Shown: one piece after another, positions 1-7,134 of the stretch | How positions within the stretch are numbered: position 1 is the first letter of the stretch | Layout: the number at the start of each line of letters is the position of its first letter | From: Clostridiales bacterium UBA1316 | GTDB taxonomy: Bacteria; Bacillota; Clostridia; Oscillospirales; Oscillospiraceae | Direction: 5' to 3' | NCBI GenBank assembly: GCA_002307055.1 | Contig: DBTM01000041.1 | Coordinates: forward strand, 32,864-63,266 | DNA: 30,403 bases | Notes under the pieces: model-generated | Database searches by the model: none | The model's input: the letters and a program-made list of their open reading frames with translations, nothing else | Told to the model about the DNA's origin: nothing | Translations under genes and position numbers: made by a program

Positions 1-401
<401 letters not shown>

Positions 402-437
402 GGATAGCACCCTCCAATACACATAATTGATTTTAAT

Positions 438-466
438 ATGTTATATTGATTTGCCGGTTCTGTCAA
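438..466 (-). promoter_or_regulatory. Sigma-A-type promoter for glpK
   Basis: On the minus strand TTGACA (466-461) is followed after 17 bp by TAACAT (443-438), about 37 bp before the GTG start of glpK. The -35 box is exact and the -10 matches 4 of 6 bases. Confidence 0.55.
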
Positions 467-481
467 TTTGTCTTATAAAAA

Positions 482-510
482 TTGACATATTAAGTCGAGG
501 CGCTTATAAT
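482..510 (+). promoter_or_regulatory. Consensus sigma-A promoter (TTGACA-17-TATAAT)
   Basis: TTGACA at 482-487 and TATAAT at 505-510 with an ideal 17-bp spacer. The predicted transcript begins near 517, about 25 nt before the small ORF at 542. Its -35 box lies 16 bp beyond that of the divergent glpK promoter. Confidence 0.8.
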
Positions 511-541
511 GATTTCAAAAGCATGAAAGGCAGGCGGCAGC

Positions 542-739
542 ATGAAAGAACAGAGTATACGCAGGATTTTAATCGCAGCGTCCATGTTCGCCTCCTTTGT
601 CACCTATTTGTGCCTCAGTGTTGCCGATGTGACGCCTTTCGTATTTATTGTTGCCTTGTGTGCTTCTGCGCTCCTTTTCGTAGGATTACAAAAACATACT
701 TTTACAACGGTTAAGCTGTTTACGCAAAAAGCTGAATAG
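542..739 (+). CDS. Small hydrophobic membrane protein, 65 aa, unknown function
   Basis: Not recognised as a named family. Residues about 8-27 and 29-48 are two hydrophobic stretches separated by a short polar turn (VADVTPF), so a two-helix membrane hairpin with a basic C-terminal tail (KHTFTTVKLFTQKAE) is likely. A consensus promoter ends 32 bp upstream, which supports real expression; the Shine-Dalgarno site is only a weak GGCAGGCGG. It is followed after about 85 bp by the secA2-like gene, which has its own promoter. A link to secretion would be guesswork. Confidence 0.6.
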   Translation: MKEQSIRRILIAASMFASFVTYLCLSVADVTPFVFIVALCASALLFVGLQKHTFTTVKLFTQKAE

Positions 740-785
740 AGCTCCATTCCGATAAAGCAGGTAAAGCCACGGTAAAGCCGCGGTT

Positions 786-815
786 TTGCTTGCTGTTTCT
801 AATTTGTGGTATAAT
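786..815 (+). promoter_or_regulatory. Extended -10 promoter for the secA2-like gene
   Basis: TTGCTT (786-791), 18-bp spacer, TATAAT (810-815) preceded by TG at -15/-14 (TGG-TATAAT). Transcription would begin near 822, only a few bases before the ATG at 826. This favours translation from the ATG at 838. Confidence 0.6.
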
Positions 816-837
816 ATAACTGGAAATGGAGATTAAA

Positions 838-3168
838 ATGGTCAATCTTAAAAATATCGAATATGATCTCAAGCCGCTCAGGCGGATGCTTGAAAAGATA
901 AAAGAGTATGATTGTTCCGGGCTTGACGCGGCGCGTATAGAGGAGGCTTCACAAAAATTAAGGGAGCGGGCTGTCTCCGGCGAGGAGGAGAAGGAGCTGC
1001 TGCCGGAAGCGTTTGCGCTGGTTTTTGAGGCGGTGAAGCGGACGCTCGGTATAACGCCGCATGACGTGCAGCTGCTGGCTGCCGCCGCCATGACCGGCGG
1101 CAGCATTATCGAACTGGCCACAGGCGAGGGCAAAACGCTCGCCGCCGTCTTTACCGCGTATTTAAAAGCGCTGTCGGGTGAAGGCGTACACGTGCTGACA
1201 TTCAACGATTATCTGGCCAAACGTGACGCGCTTTGGATGAAGCCTATATACGAGCTGCTGGGCATGTCAGTTGGCTATATCAATGAGACCACGGAGAAGC
1301 TCGGACGCAAAAAAGCTTATGACGCGGATATTACCTATATCACCGCCAAGGAAGCGGGTTTTGATTATCTGCGCGGTTTTCTGGGGTATGAGGCATGCGA
1401 TATCGTTCAGCGCCCGTTCCATTTTGCCGTCATTGACGAGGCGGATTCGATTCTGATTGATGAGGCGCGCATCCCGCTTGTCATCGCCGGGGATGTGCCT
1501 GCGCGGACTGTCATAGGGAAAAAGCTGTTTAAAATAGTCGCTCAAATGCAACAGGACGTCCATTTTAAAACAGATGAGAATGGGAATGCCATATATCTCG
1601 AGGAAGCGGGCAACGCTTTTATTGAAGACAAGCTGCAGCTGGAGAATCTTTACGACGAAAAAAACCTCGACATTCTGTCACAGGTCAGCCTCATCCTGCA
1701 GGCCGAGTACCTCCTGAAGAAGGACGTGGACTATATCGTCAAAAACGGTGAGATCCTGCTCGTTGATGAGTTTACCGGGCGCATCGCCGTCAACAGGCAA
1801 TGGTCTGAGGGGCTGCACACGGCGGTTGAAATCAAGGAAGGCCTCACACCGAAAATGCAGGGCCAGGTGATGAACAGCATCACACTCCAGAACTATCTGC
1901 GGCTTTACCCCGACTTTTGCGGTATGACGGGCACGGCCGTCCCGGCGGCGGCGGAGCTGTTCCGGTTTTACGATAAAAGCGTGACGGTGATACCGCCCCA
2001 TAGGACCTGCATCCGAATCGACCGGCCGGATATCATCTTCACGCATAAGCAGGCGAAGTACGACGCCGTCGCGGCGGAAATCAGAAAAGCGCATCAAGCG
2101 GGGAGGCCTGTGCTCCTCGGGACCTGCAGCATCGAGGAATCCGAGCTTTTGGCGGATATGCTGAGCGACATACCCGGCATTGCCATCCTCAACGCCAAAA
2201 ACGACGAGGGAGAAGCCGGGGTGATTGCCGACGCGGGCAGTTACGGCGCTGCGACGATATCGACGAATATGGCCGGACGCGGCGTTGACATCCGCCTCGG
2301 CGGCAAAAACGCCGACACTGCCTACGATCAGGTCTGCGCGCTCGGCGGTCTGTACGTCATCGGTACGAACAGGCATGAAAGCGTCCGCATTGACAATCAG
2401 CTCAGAGGGCGCGCCGGAAGACAGGGCGACCCGGGCGAGAGCCGGTTTTTCTTAAGTCTCGAGGATAATCTTGTTGTCCGCTACGGGCTGCTTGAAAGCA
2501 TCCCTGAAAAATACAGGGCGCTCAGGCAGACCGAGCCGCTTGAGAATCCCGTTTTCGGCAAGGCGATTCTCCATACGCAAAGGGTCGTGGAGGGCCAGCT
2601 GTTTGACGCGAAGGTGACGCTTTTCAAATATGCCGATATCGTCGAGGATCAGCGGCTGCTTGTCCACAGGAAAAGAGAAAAAATCCTGCTGGGCGGCCCA
2701 ACGCTGTCGGTGCTTGAAAAAGACGAGCCGGAACGGTACGACGAATTGGTCAAGCATGTCGGGGAAAGCGAATTCCGGCGCGCCCAGCGGCAGATTGAGC
2801 TGTTCGCGATGGGCAAATGCTGGGCAGACCATCTGCTGTTTCTCGACAGCCTGCAGGATGAAGTCCAGATGATCGGCAAGGTCAAGGGCGACCCGCTGAC
2901 GCACTATAATAAAAGCCTGATCGACGGCTTTGAAAATCTGGAAAAAAACATCCGCTCGACAATACTCGATATCTTTGAAGCCGTTATTATAAAAGACTGT
3001 AAAATCAACCTGGAGGCGATGGGCATCAAAGGCCCGACTTCCACAAGAACCTATATGGTGCACGATGGAACCGAACAAAACGGCGCCTTCGGCATAATAG
3101 GAGATCTGGTGATGGGCCCGAGCCTGATGATAAATTTCCTGCTCGAGAAGTTTAAACGGAAAAAATAA
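838..3168 (+). CDS. secA2: SecA2-like preprotein translocase ATPase
   Basis: Motor ATPase of the SecA family, expected to drive a subset of proteins through SecYEG at the inner face of the membrane. The 776-residue protein has Walker A ATGEGKT (about 94-100), the DEAD box in VIDEADSILIDEARIPL (about 200), STNMAGRGVDI and LRGRAGRQGDPG of the second motor domain, and a helical C-terminal half. It is shorter than housekeeping SecA (about 840-900) and ends in a basic KFKRKK with no CxCx8CH zinc-binding tail, as in accessory SecA2 proteins. The start at 838 has GGAG six bases upstream; the ATG at 826 would lack a site. No accessory secY or substrate gene is nearby. It could be the sole SecA of the cell, but that is less likely. 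Confidence 0.85.
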   Translation: MVNLKNIEYDLKPLRRMLEKIKEYDCSGLDAARIEEASQKLRERAVSGEEEKELLPEAFALVFEAVKRTLGITPHDVQLLAAAAMTGGSIIELATGEGKTLAAVFTAYLKALSGEGVHVLTFNDYLAKRDALWMKPIYELLGMSVGYINETTEKLGRKKAYDADITYITAKEAGFDYLRGFLGYEACDIVQRPFHFAVIDEADSILIDEARIPLVIAGDVPARTVIGKKLFKIVAQMQQDVHFKTDENGNAIYLEEAGNAFIEDKLQLENLYDEKNLDILSQVSLILQAEYLLKKDVDYIVKNGEILLVDEFTGRIAVNRQWSEGLHTAVEIKEGLTPKMQGQVMNSITLQNYLRLYPDFCGMTGTAVPAAAELFRFYDKSVTVIPPHRTCIRIDRPDIIFTHKQAKYDAVAAEIRKAHQAGRPVLLGTCSIEESELLADMLSDIPGIAILNAKNDEGEAGVIADAGSYGAATISTNMAGRGVDIRLGGKNADTAYDQVCALGGLYVIGTNRHESVRIDNQLRGRAGRQGDPGESRFFLSLEDNLVVRYGLLESIPEKYRALRQTEPLENPVFGKAILHTQRVVEGQLFDAKVTLFKYADIVEDQRLLVHRKREKILLGGPTLSVLEKDEPERYDELVKHVGESEFRRAQRQIELFAMGKCWADHLLFLDSLQDEVQMIGKVKGDPLTHYNKSLIDGFENLEKNIRSTILDIFEAVIIKDCKINLEAMGIKGPTSTRTYMVHDGTEQNGAFGIIGDLVMGPSLMINFLLEKFKRKK

Positions 3169-3212
3169 CGAACTCGAGCACAAATAAAATAAGCATAAAC
3201 TGAAGATCATTA

Positions 3213-3240
3213 TTGCATAAACCAAAAATACAGATATAAT
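3213..3240 (+). promoter_or_regulatory. Promoter of the toxin-antitoxin operon
   Basis: TTGCAT (3213-3218), 16-bp spacer, TATAAT (3235-3240). The start of transcription would lie near 3247, so the 8-bp tandem repeat falls wholly inside the untranslated leader. Confidence 0.5.
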
Positions 3241-3247
3241 AATATAG

Positions 3248-3283
3248 GAAAGTAAGAAAGTAAGAAAGTAAGAAAGTAAGAAA
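3248..3283 (+). repeat. 8-bp tandem repeat (GAAAGTAA x4) in the toxin-antitoxin leader
   Basis: Four perfect copies of GAAAGTAA (3248-3279) plus a half copy, ending 8 bases before the GAGG ribosome-binding site of the antitoxin. Such simple repeats can gain or lose units by slippage. Confidence 0.9.
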
Positions 3284-3303
3284 AGCGAGATGAGGTTGTG
3301 ATA

Positions 3304-3591
3304 ATGATTACCCAGATAAGAGAGAAAGCCCAGATTACTATCCCAAAGGAGATCGTAAAGGCTATGAACTTGAAAACTGGCGACCATATAGAATTCGGTG
3401 TCGTGGACGGCAATATTGTTATGAAACCGGTGCTAGTGATTCCGAGGGAACAAGCGTGGTTCTATACGGAAGAATGGCAAAATGGAGAACGGAAAGCTGA
3501 TGCTGATATCAAGCATGGCAGGATTACCGGAGAGCTGGATGCTTCTCAGGCAAAGGCTCACCTTGACAGTCTGAAAACTCCGAAATTATGA
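3304..3591 (+). CDS. AbrB/MazE-type antitoxin
   Basis: DNA-binding antitoxin that should neutralise the toxin encoded immediately downstream and repress the shared promoter. The N-terminal part (about 1-45: QIREKAQITIPKEIVKAM, LKTGDHIEF, NIVMKPV) is a SpoVT-AbrB swapped-hairpin domain; the remaining 50 residues are polar (WQNGERKADADIKHGRI) and would wrap the toxin. The ATG at 3304 has GAGG 8 bases upstream, while the GTG at 3298 is too close to that site. The stop overlaps the toxin start by 4 bp (ATGA), the usual coupling in type II modules. Confidence 0.85.
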   Translation: MITQIREKAQITIPKEIVKAMNLKTGDHIEFGVVDGNIVMKPVLVIPREQAWFYTEEWQNGERKADADIKHGRITGELDASQAKAHLDSLKTPKL

Positions 3592-3863
3592 CATTAAAAT
3601 TTACGGAAAACTTTGATAGAAAGTATGCCGAGCTCGATGCCGAGCTCGATGCCGAACTGCAGCAGGCCATTGACGAGTCACTCGAATTATTCCTTAAAAA
3701 CCCGAAGACTAAGTCATTAAGAGTTCATAAAATGCATGGATACAAGGGTGTTTTCGAGATGAGCGCTACCATGGATATTCGTCTTACCTACAACTATGAA
3801 AAGCCAGACACTGTGGTTCTGCGAAATTGCGGGCACCACGATAAAATATTAAAAAAGCCGTAA
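3588..3863 (+). CDS. RelE/YafQ-family mRNA interferase toxin
   Basis: Predicted ribosome-dependent or free ribonuclease toxin of the RelE/ParE fold, 91 aa. After a helical N-terminus come LRVHKMHGYKGVFEM, the strand MDIRLTYNY and the C-terminal LRNCGHHDKIL. The histidines H47/H50, D63 and H83/H84 sit where YafQ-type enzymes carry catalytic His/Asp residues, so it appears active. Translation is probably coupled to the antitoxin through the 4-bp overlap, as its own site is weak. Odd: residues 15-24 are an in-frame tandem repeat (AELD AELD AEL) from a 12-bp DNA repeat. The stop codon lies inside the stem of the terminator. Confidence 0.8.
   Translation: MTLKFTENFDRKYAELDAELDAELQQAIDESLELFLKNPKTKSLRVHKMHGYKGVFEMSATMDIRLTYNYEKPDTVVLRNCGHHDKILKKP
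3627..3662 (+). repeat. 12-bp in-frame tandem repeat inside the toxin gene
   Basis: GCCGAGCTCGAT occurs twice exactly (3627-3638, 3639-3650) and a third degenerate time (3651-3662), encoding repeats of Ala-Glu-Leu-Asp. Confidence 0.9.
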
Positions 3864-3894
3864 GAGAAGCTCAAAACTGAGCTTCTCTTATTTT
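3861..3894 (+). terminator. Rho-independent terminator of the toxin-antitoxin operon
   Basis: A perfect 12-bp stem TAAGAGAAGCTC / GAGCTTCTCTTA with a 6-nt loop, then TTTT. On the other strand it is followed by a T-run (the A6 at 3852-3857), so it may work both ways. Confidence 0.85.
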
Positions 3895-3941
3895 AAAACG
3901 TACTGATACTTGTACTTAATTAAGATAAAAAGCGCTATTCA

Positions 3942-3968
3942 TTCTGTCATTCCCACGCAGGCGGGAAT
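3942..3968. repeat. Short imperfect palindrome of a common dispersed type
   Basis: ATTCCC (3949-3954) and GGGAAT (3963-3968) flank ACGCAGGC. The sequence resembles the GTCATTCCC...GCGGGAAT elements scattered in many bacterial genomes. No gene is seen between 3895 and 4010. Confidence 0.4.
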
Positions 3969-4010
3969 ACTGATATTTTCTTGTGTTAATAAACCGACGG
4001 TGTAAGCAAC

Positions 4011-4040
4011 AAAAAAGCTGCTCCGAACGGAGCAGCTTTT
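4011..4040 (-). terminator. Terminator of rplU-rpmA
   Basis: A 12-bp perfect stem AAAAGCTGCTCC / GGAGCAGCTTTT (4013-4024, 4029-4040) with a GAAC loop; on the minus strand it runs into a T-tract. Confidence 0.9.
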
Positions 4041-4053
4041 ATATATTATGTTC

Positions 4054-4317
4054 TTATTGGGGGAGATCCTCATAAACCGATACGCATTTGCGGTCACGGG
4101 TGATGGGTTCATACTTGACTTTGCCGCTTTTGAGGGCAAACAGGGTGTCGTCGCTGCCTTTGCCGACATTGACGCCCGGGTGAATTTTCGTTCCGCGCTG
4201 GCGGACAAGGATGTTGCCGGCTAAAACGAACTGACCGTCGGCGCGCTTGGGCCCAAGGCGCTGCGCGTGGCTGTCGCGGCCGTTCTTCGTTGATCCCATA
4301 CCTTTTTTATGTGCCAT
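4054..4317 (-). CDS. rpmA: 50S ribosomal protein L27
   Basis: Large-subunit protein whose N-terminus reaches the peptidyl-transferase centre. It is 87 aa with the family signature GNILVRQRGTKIHPGVNVGKGSDDTLFA cut here to its key parts: RADGQFVLAGN, QRGTKIHPG and DDTLFA. It begins MAHKKGMGS, directly at the mature end: there is no LxLQFFA-type cleavable extension, and an in-frame TAA lies two codons upstream of the ATG. GGAGG sits 8 bases before the ATG. It is 61 bp downstream of rplU with no prp (ysxB) protease gene between them, unlike most Firmicutes. Confidence 0.97.
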   Translation of the reverse strand: MAHKKGMGSTKNGRDSHAQRLGPKRADGQFVLAGNILVRQRGTKIHPGVNVGKGSDDTLFALKSGKVKYEPITRDRKCVSVYEDLPQ

Positions 4318-4378
4318 AATTTACACCTCCAAATTTAAGTGTTTCTATATAGAACTCTTTAAAAGAGACCAATCTCTC

Positions 4379-4693
4379 TTATACGGAGATCTTGTCAATC
4401 TGTACTTTCGTGTAGGACTGTCTGTGGCCTTGTTTTCTGCGGTAGCCTTTTTTAGAGTGCATTTTGTAAACAATAATTTTCTTTGCTCTGCCGTTTTTAA
4501 TAACACTGCCTGTGACGGCAGCACCGGCAACTGTCGGCGTGCCAAAGGTATTTCCTGTGTCTCCGACAATGGCGAGAACCTGGTCAAATGTGATTTTTTG
4601 CTCAGCTTCCACGGGGAGCTTTTCAATGTAGATCACGTCGCCTTCGGCAACCCTGTACTGTTTTCCGCCTGTTACGATAATCGCATGCGTCAA
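4379..4693 (-). CDS. rplU: 50S ribosomal protein L21
   Basis: Large-subunit 23S rRNA-binding protein, 104 aa, with AIIVTGGKQYRVAEGD at the N-terminus and YKMHSKKGYRRKQGHRQ-type basic C-terminal motif. The start is TTG at 4693, 7 bases after GAGGTG; the nearby ATG at 4698 is out of frame and hits a stop two codons on. First gene of the rplU-rpmA pair, preceded by an L21 leader. A TTG start on a ribosomal protein is unusual and may be part of its autogenous control. Confidence 0.96.
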   Translation of the reverse strand: MTHAIIVTGGKQYRVAEGDVIYIEKLPVEAEQKITFDQVLAIVGDTGNTFGTPTVAGAAVTGSVIKNGRAKKIIVYKMHSKKGYRRKQGHRQSYTKVQIDKISV

Positions 4694-4798
4694 ATCATTT
4701 CACCTCTTAAAAATAGAGTCTCGCTCTCAAGGCGGAAAACTCAAAAAGTCTTCTCTTATACGAATTGCACGCAATCCGTTTGGCCCGTTCAAAGCGGC
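4694..4798 (-). promoter_or_regulatory. L21 leader RNA (autoregulatory 5' UTR)
   Basis: The 105-nt leader of rplU has the arrangement of the Firmicutes L21 leader: AAGGCCGCTTTGAACGGGCC, then ACGGATTGCG, CCGCCTTGAGAGCGAG and the site AAGAGGTG before the TTG. It is thought to bind an L21/L27-operon product to repress translation. Assignment is by pattern only; a covariance search against the Rfam family would settle it. Confidence 0.65.
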
Positions 4799-4804
4799 CT
4801 TGTA

Positions 4805-4833
4805 AGTTTATCATCCGATATTATAAATGTCAA
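4805..4833 (-). promoter_or_regulatory. Promoter of rplU-rpmA
   Basis: Minus-strand TTGACA (4833-4828), 17-bp spacer, TAAACT (4810-4805) preceded by TG, so an extended -10. It places the transcript start near 4798, at the head of the L21 leader. Confidence 0.7.
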
Positions 4834-4921
4834 CAAAAATAAACAATAAAATTGTGCTGATTCGTGAAATAACCGAACGCGCCATACTGAGTAGCATGAC
4901 GCGTTTATACTTTATATAATA

Positions 4922-5704
4922 TTATTTTGCGTACAGCATGCCGATGATGCTTCTTGCCGCGGAAGCCGGCAGAACGCGCGAGAGGAAATACATCAGCTTG
5001 TAAACAAAACCGGCGACATAATAGGGCTTCACGCGCTTTTTGAGCGCGATGCCGCTGATAAAGCTGCCGACCTTGCCGGGCGCCATGCCGTTGGCTTCGT
5101 CGTGCTCCATCACGCTGACCGACCGCGAAATCATCCCGCCGTAAATATCGTCACCGGCATGAAGCTTGGTGCGGATCGGATCGGTTCTGGTGTCGCCGGG
5201 ATGCACGGCGCATACAGTGATGCCAAACTGCTTCACCTCGTTGGCAAGAGCCATTGTAAAGGCGCTGATTGCCGCCTTTGAGGCGGAATAGTAAGCCTGG
5301 AACGGTACGGGGAAGACGGCGGCCATGGAGCTCAGGCAGACAATCCTGCCGCCTGTTTTCCGCATAGCAGGAAGGACGGCGCGTATCGTGTGGACCATGC
5401 CGTAAAAATTGAGCTCCATCAGCTTTTTTATATCATCAACCTCTGTAAACTCGATGGCGCCCGATATAACGGTACCGGCGTTGCAGACTAGAATATCGAT
5501 CCGGCTTTCGCGCGCCAATATTTGATTCACAGCGGCTTCCGCGGACGCTTTGTCCGTGACGTCGCCTGTAATATGGATGACACCGGGATTTGCGGTATTG
5601 CTGCGGCTGAGCTCGTATATTTTACAGCCTTTCTCGGCAAAGCTCTTCGCCGTGGCAAAACCGATGCCTTTACTGCCGCCGGTCAGGAGTACGACCTTCT
5701 GCAA
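4922..5704 (-). CDS. Short-chain dehydrogenase/reductase, 3-ketosphinganine-reductase-like by context
   Basis: NAD(P)-dependent oxidoreductase of the classical SDR fold, 260 aa. Visible are the cofactor loop GGSKGIG (9-15), NAG (75-77), catalytic S126, Y139 and K143 (YSASK), and HPGDTRT after the fold core. A hydrophobic C-terminal region (about 222-245) could associate with the membrane, as in eukaryotic 3-ketodihydrosphingosine reductase. The TTG start at 5704 comes one base after the stop of the upstream PLP enzyme, so the two are translationally coupled. Known of the family: SDRs act on very many substrates. Inferred: it reduces the ketone made by the neighbouring alpha-oxoamine synthase. 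Confidence 0.8.
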   Translation of the reverse strand: MQKVVLLTGGSKGIGFATAKSFAEKGCKIYELSRSNTANPGVIHITGDVTDKASAEAAVNQILARESRIDILVCNAGTVISGAIEFTEVDDIKKLMELNFYGMVHTIRAVLPAMRKTGGRIVCLSSMAAVFPVPFQAYYSASKAAISAFTMALANEVKQFGITVCAVHPGDTRTDPIRTKLHAGDDIYGGMISRSVSVMEHDEANGMAPGKVGSFISGIALKKRVKPYYVAGFVYKLMYFLSRVLPASAARSIIGMLYAK

Positions 5705-5705
5705 A

Positions 5706-6875
5706 TCAGCTCACCATGACTTTCTGGATAATATCCATCGCTTCATCCAGGATGGCTTCGGTATGCGTCGCCATGTAGCTTGTCCGGAGCAAACAGCCAT
5801 CCTGCGGGGCTGCGGGCGGAAACACAGGATTGACATAGACACCGGCTTCGTATAAGGCTTTAGCCTTGACGAGCGTATTCATCACTTCATATGTATAAAT
5901 CGGGATAATCGGTGTTGAGGAGACGATGATTTTCAAGCCTCTCTTAATTAATCCGTTTCTGGCGTACGCGGAAATATCGGACAGCCTTTGTACGATTTCG
6001 GGATGTTTTCGGAGATACCGCAGCGAAGCAAGCGTCGTGGCGCAGTTGGACGGGGGCATTGACGCGGAGAAGATGAATGGCCGCGAGCTGTGGCGGACAT
6101 AATCAACGACCTTGTAATCGGCCGCCATATGGCCGCCGAGGCTGGCTAAAGATTTACTGAACGTGCTCATCAGGATATCAACATCGTTTTCCAGCCCAAA
6201 ATAATGGGCTGAACCCCGGCCGCCTTCGCCGAGTATACCGAACGCGTGCGCGTCATCAACCATCGTGCGCGCGTTATATTTCTTTGCCAACCGGACGATT
6301 TCGGGCAGTTTCGCAATATCGCCGCCCATGCTGAAAACACCGTCGGTGACGATCAGCTTACCGGCACTTTCCGGGATGCTTTGGAGAACGCGTTCGAGAT
6401 CTTCCATGTTGCTGTGCTGGTACCGGACCATTTTTCCAAAGCTCAGGCGGCAGCCGTCGTAAATACTGGCGTGATTATCCCGGTCGCAAATGACGTAGTC
6501 GCCATGAGCGACAATGGCGCTGATAATGCCAATGTTCGTTTGAAAGCCTGTCGAAAAGGTGACGACAGCTTCTTTGCCAAGAAAATCAGCCAATTCGGAT
6601 TCGAGTTCGAGATGCATTTCGAGCGTACCGTTTAAATAGCGGGAGCCGGAGCAGCCGGTGCCGTATTTTTCTATGGCTTTAATGCTTGCTTCTATAATTT
6701 CGGGCTGCGTCGTAAGTCCAAGGTAATTGTTGGACCCGAGCATAATCCGGCGCTTGCCCTCCATGATGACTTCAATATCCTGCTTCGACTCAAGCGCGTG
6801 GAAAAAGGGATAGAGCCCCTGCGCCTTCGTTTCGTCAGCAGTTTTGTAATTGTAGCATTTTTCGAAAATGTCCAT
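5706..6875 (-). CDS. Alpha-oxoamine synthase, serine palmitoyltransferase-like
   Basis: PLP-dependent enzyme condensing an amino acid with an acyl-CoA/ACP (family of BioF, Kbl, HemA, Spt). It is 389 aa from this ATG. Landmarks: LGSNNYLGLT (46-55), GCSGSRYLNGTLEMHLELE (74-92), H135 stacking the ring, VDDAHAFG (206-213) and Schiff-base K241 in TFSKSLASLGG. The GSRYLNGTLEMH motif and lead-in LYPFFHALES resemble bacterial serine palmitoyltransferases more than BioF, and no biotin genes are near. The ATG has no clear Shine-Dalgarno site, and the frame is open for 35 further codons upstream (to 6980), so the start is uncertain. BioF or Kbl remain alternatives. Confidence 0.82.
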   Translation of the reverse strand: MDIFEKCYNYKTADETKAQGLYPFFHALESKQDIEVIMEGKRRIMLGSNNYLGLTTQPEIIEASIKAIEKYGTGCSGSRYLNGTLEMHLELESELADFLGKEAVVTFSTGFQTNIGIISAIVAHGDYVICDRDNHASIYDGCRLSFGKMVRYQHSNMEDLERVLQSIPESAGKLIVTDGVFSMGGDIAKLPEIVRLAKKYNARTMVDDAHAFGILGEGGRGSAHYFGLENDVDILMSTFSKSLASLGGHMAADYKVVDYVRHSSRPFIFSASMPPSNCATTLASLRYLRKHPEIVQRLSDISAYARNGLIKRGLKIIVSSTPIIPIYTYEVMNTLVKAKALYEAGVYVNPVFPPAAPQDGCLLRTSYMATHTEAILDEAMDIIQKVMVS

Positions 6876-7026
6876 AACATCGTCCGTTCTGCCGCTGCGC
6901 GTCAGCTTAAAATTGATATAGGCCAGTCTTATCGCACGCAGCTGCTTGGGATGATAAGACTTATAAATTTGCAGCTTTCCTTAGAGCTGTGAGCATATTT
7001 TGCCGAACAATCAATATGCTAATCCT

Positions 7027-7055
7027 AGAATAATCTGTATAACTTCTGATGTCAA
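7027..7055 (-). promoter_or_regulatory. Promoter of the oxoamine synthase / SDR operon
   Basis: Minus-strand TTGACA (7055-7050), 17-bp spacer, TATTCT (7032-7027). The transcript would begin near 7020, giving an unusually long 145-nt leader before the ATG at 6875. Confidence 0.6.
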
Positions 7056-7088
7056 CCCATAATTTAGCACATTATTTTGTCGGAGGGC

Positions 7089-7128
7089 AAAAAAAATGCC
7101 GGCTCACAGTAAAAAACTGTCAGCCGGC
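7089..7128 (-). terminator. Terminator of the first ackA copy
   Basis: A 13-bp stem with one mismatch, GCCGGCTCACAGT / ACTGTCAGCCGGC on the plus strand (7098-7110, 7116-7128), followed on the minus strand by a T-rich run. Confidence 0.9.
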
Positions 7129-7134
7129 GTTGTG

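Noticed and set aside
741..800. Stem of 13 bp with three G-T pairs between the small membrane gene and secA2
   Set aside because: No T-tract and weak pairing, so not called a terminator or riboswitch.
2452..3387. Long 311-codon minus-strand ORF across the end of secA2 and the toxin-antitoxin leader
   Set aside because: It is antisense to SecA motifs, and its hydrophobic N-terminus comes from the tandem repeat; no RBS or family signal.
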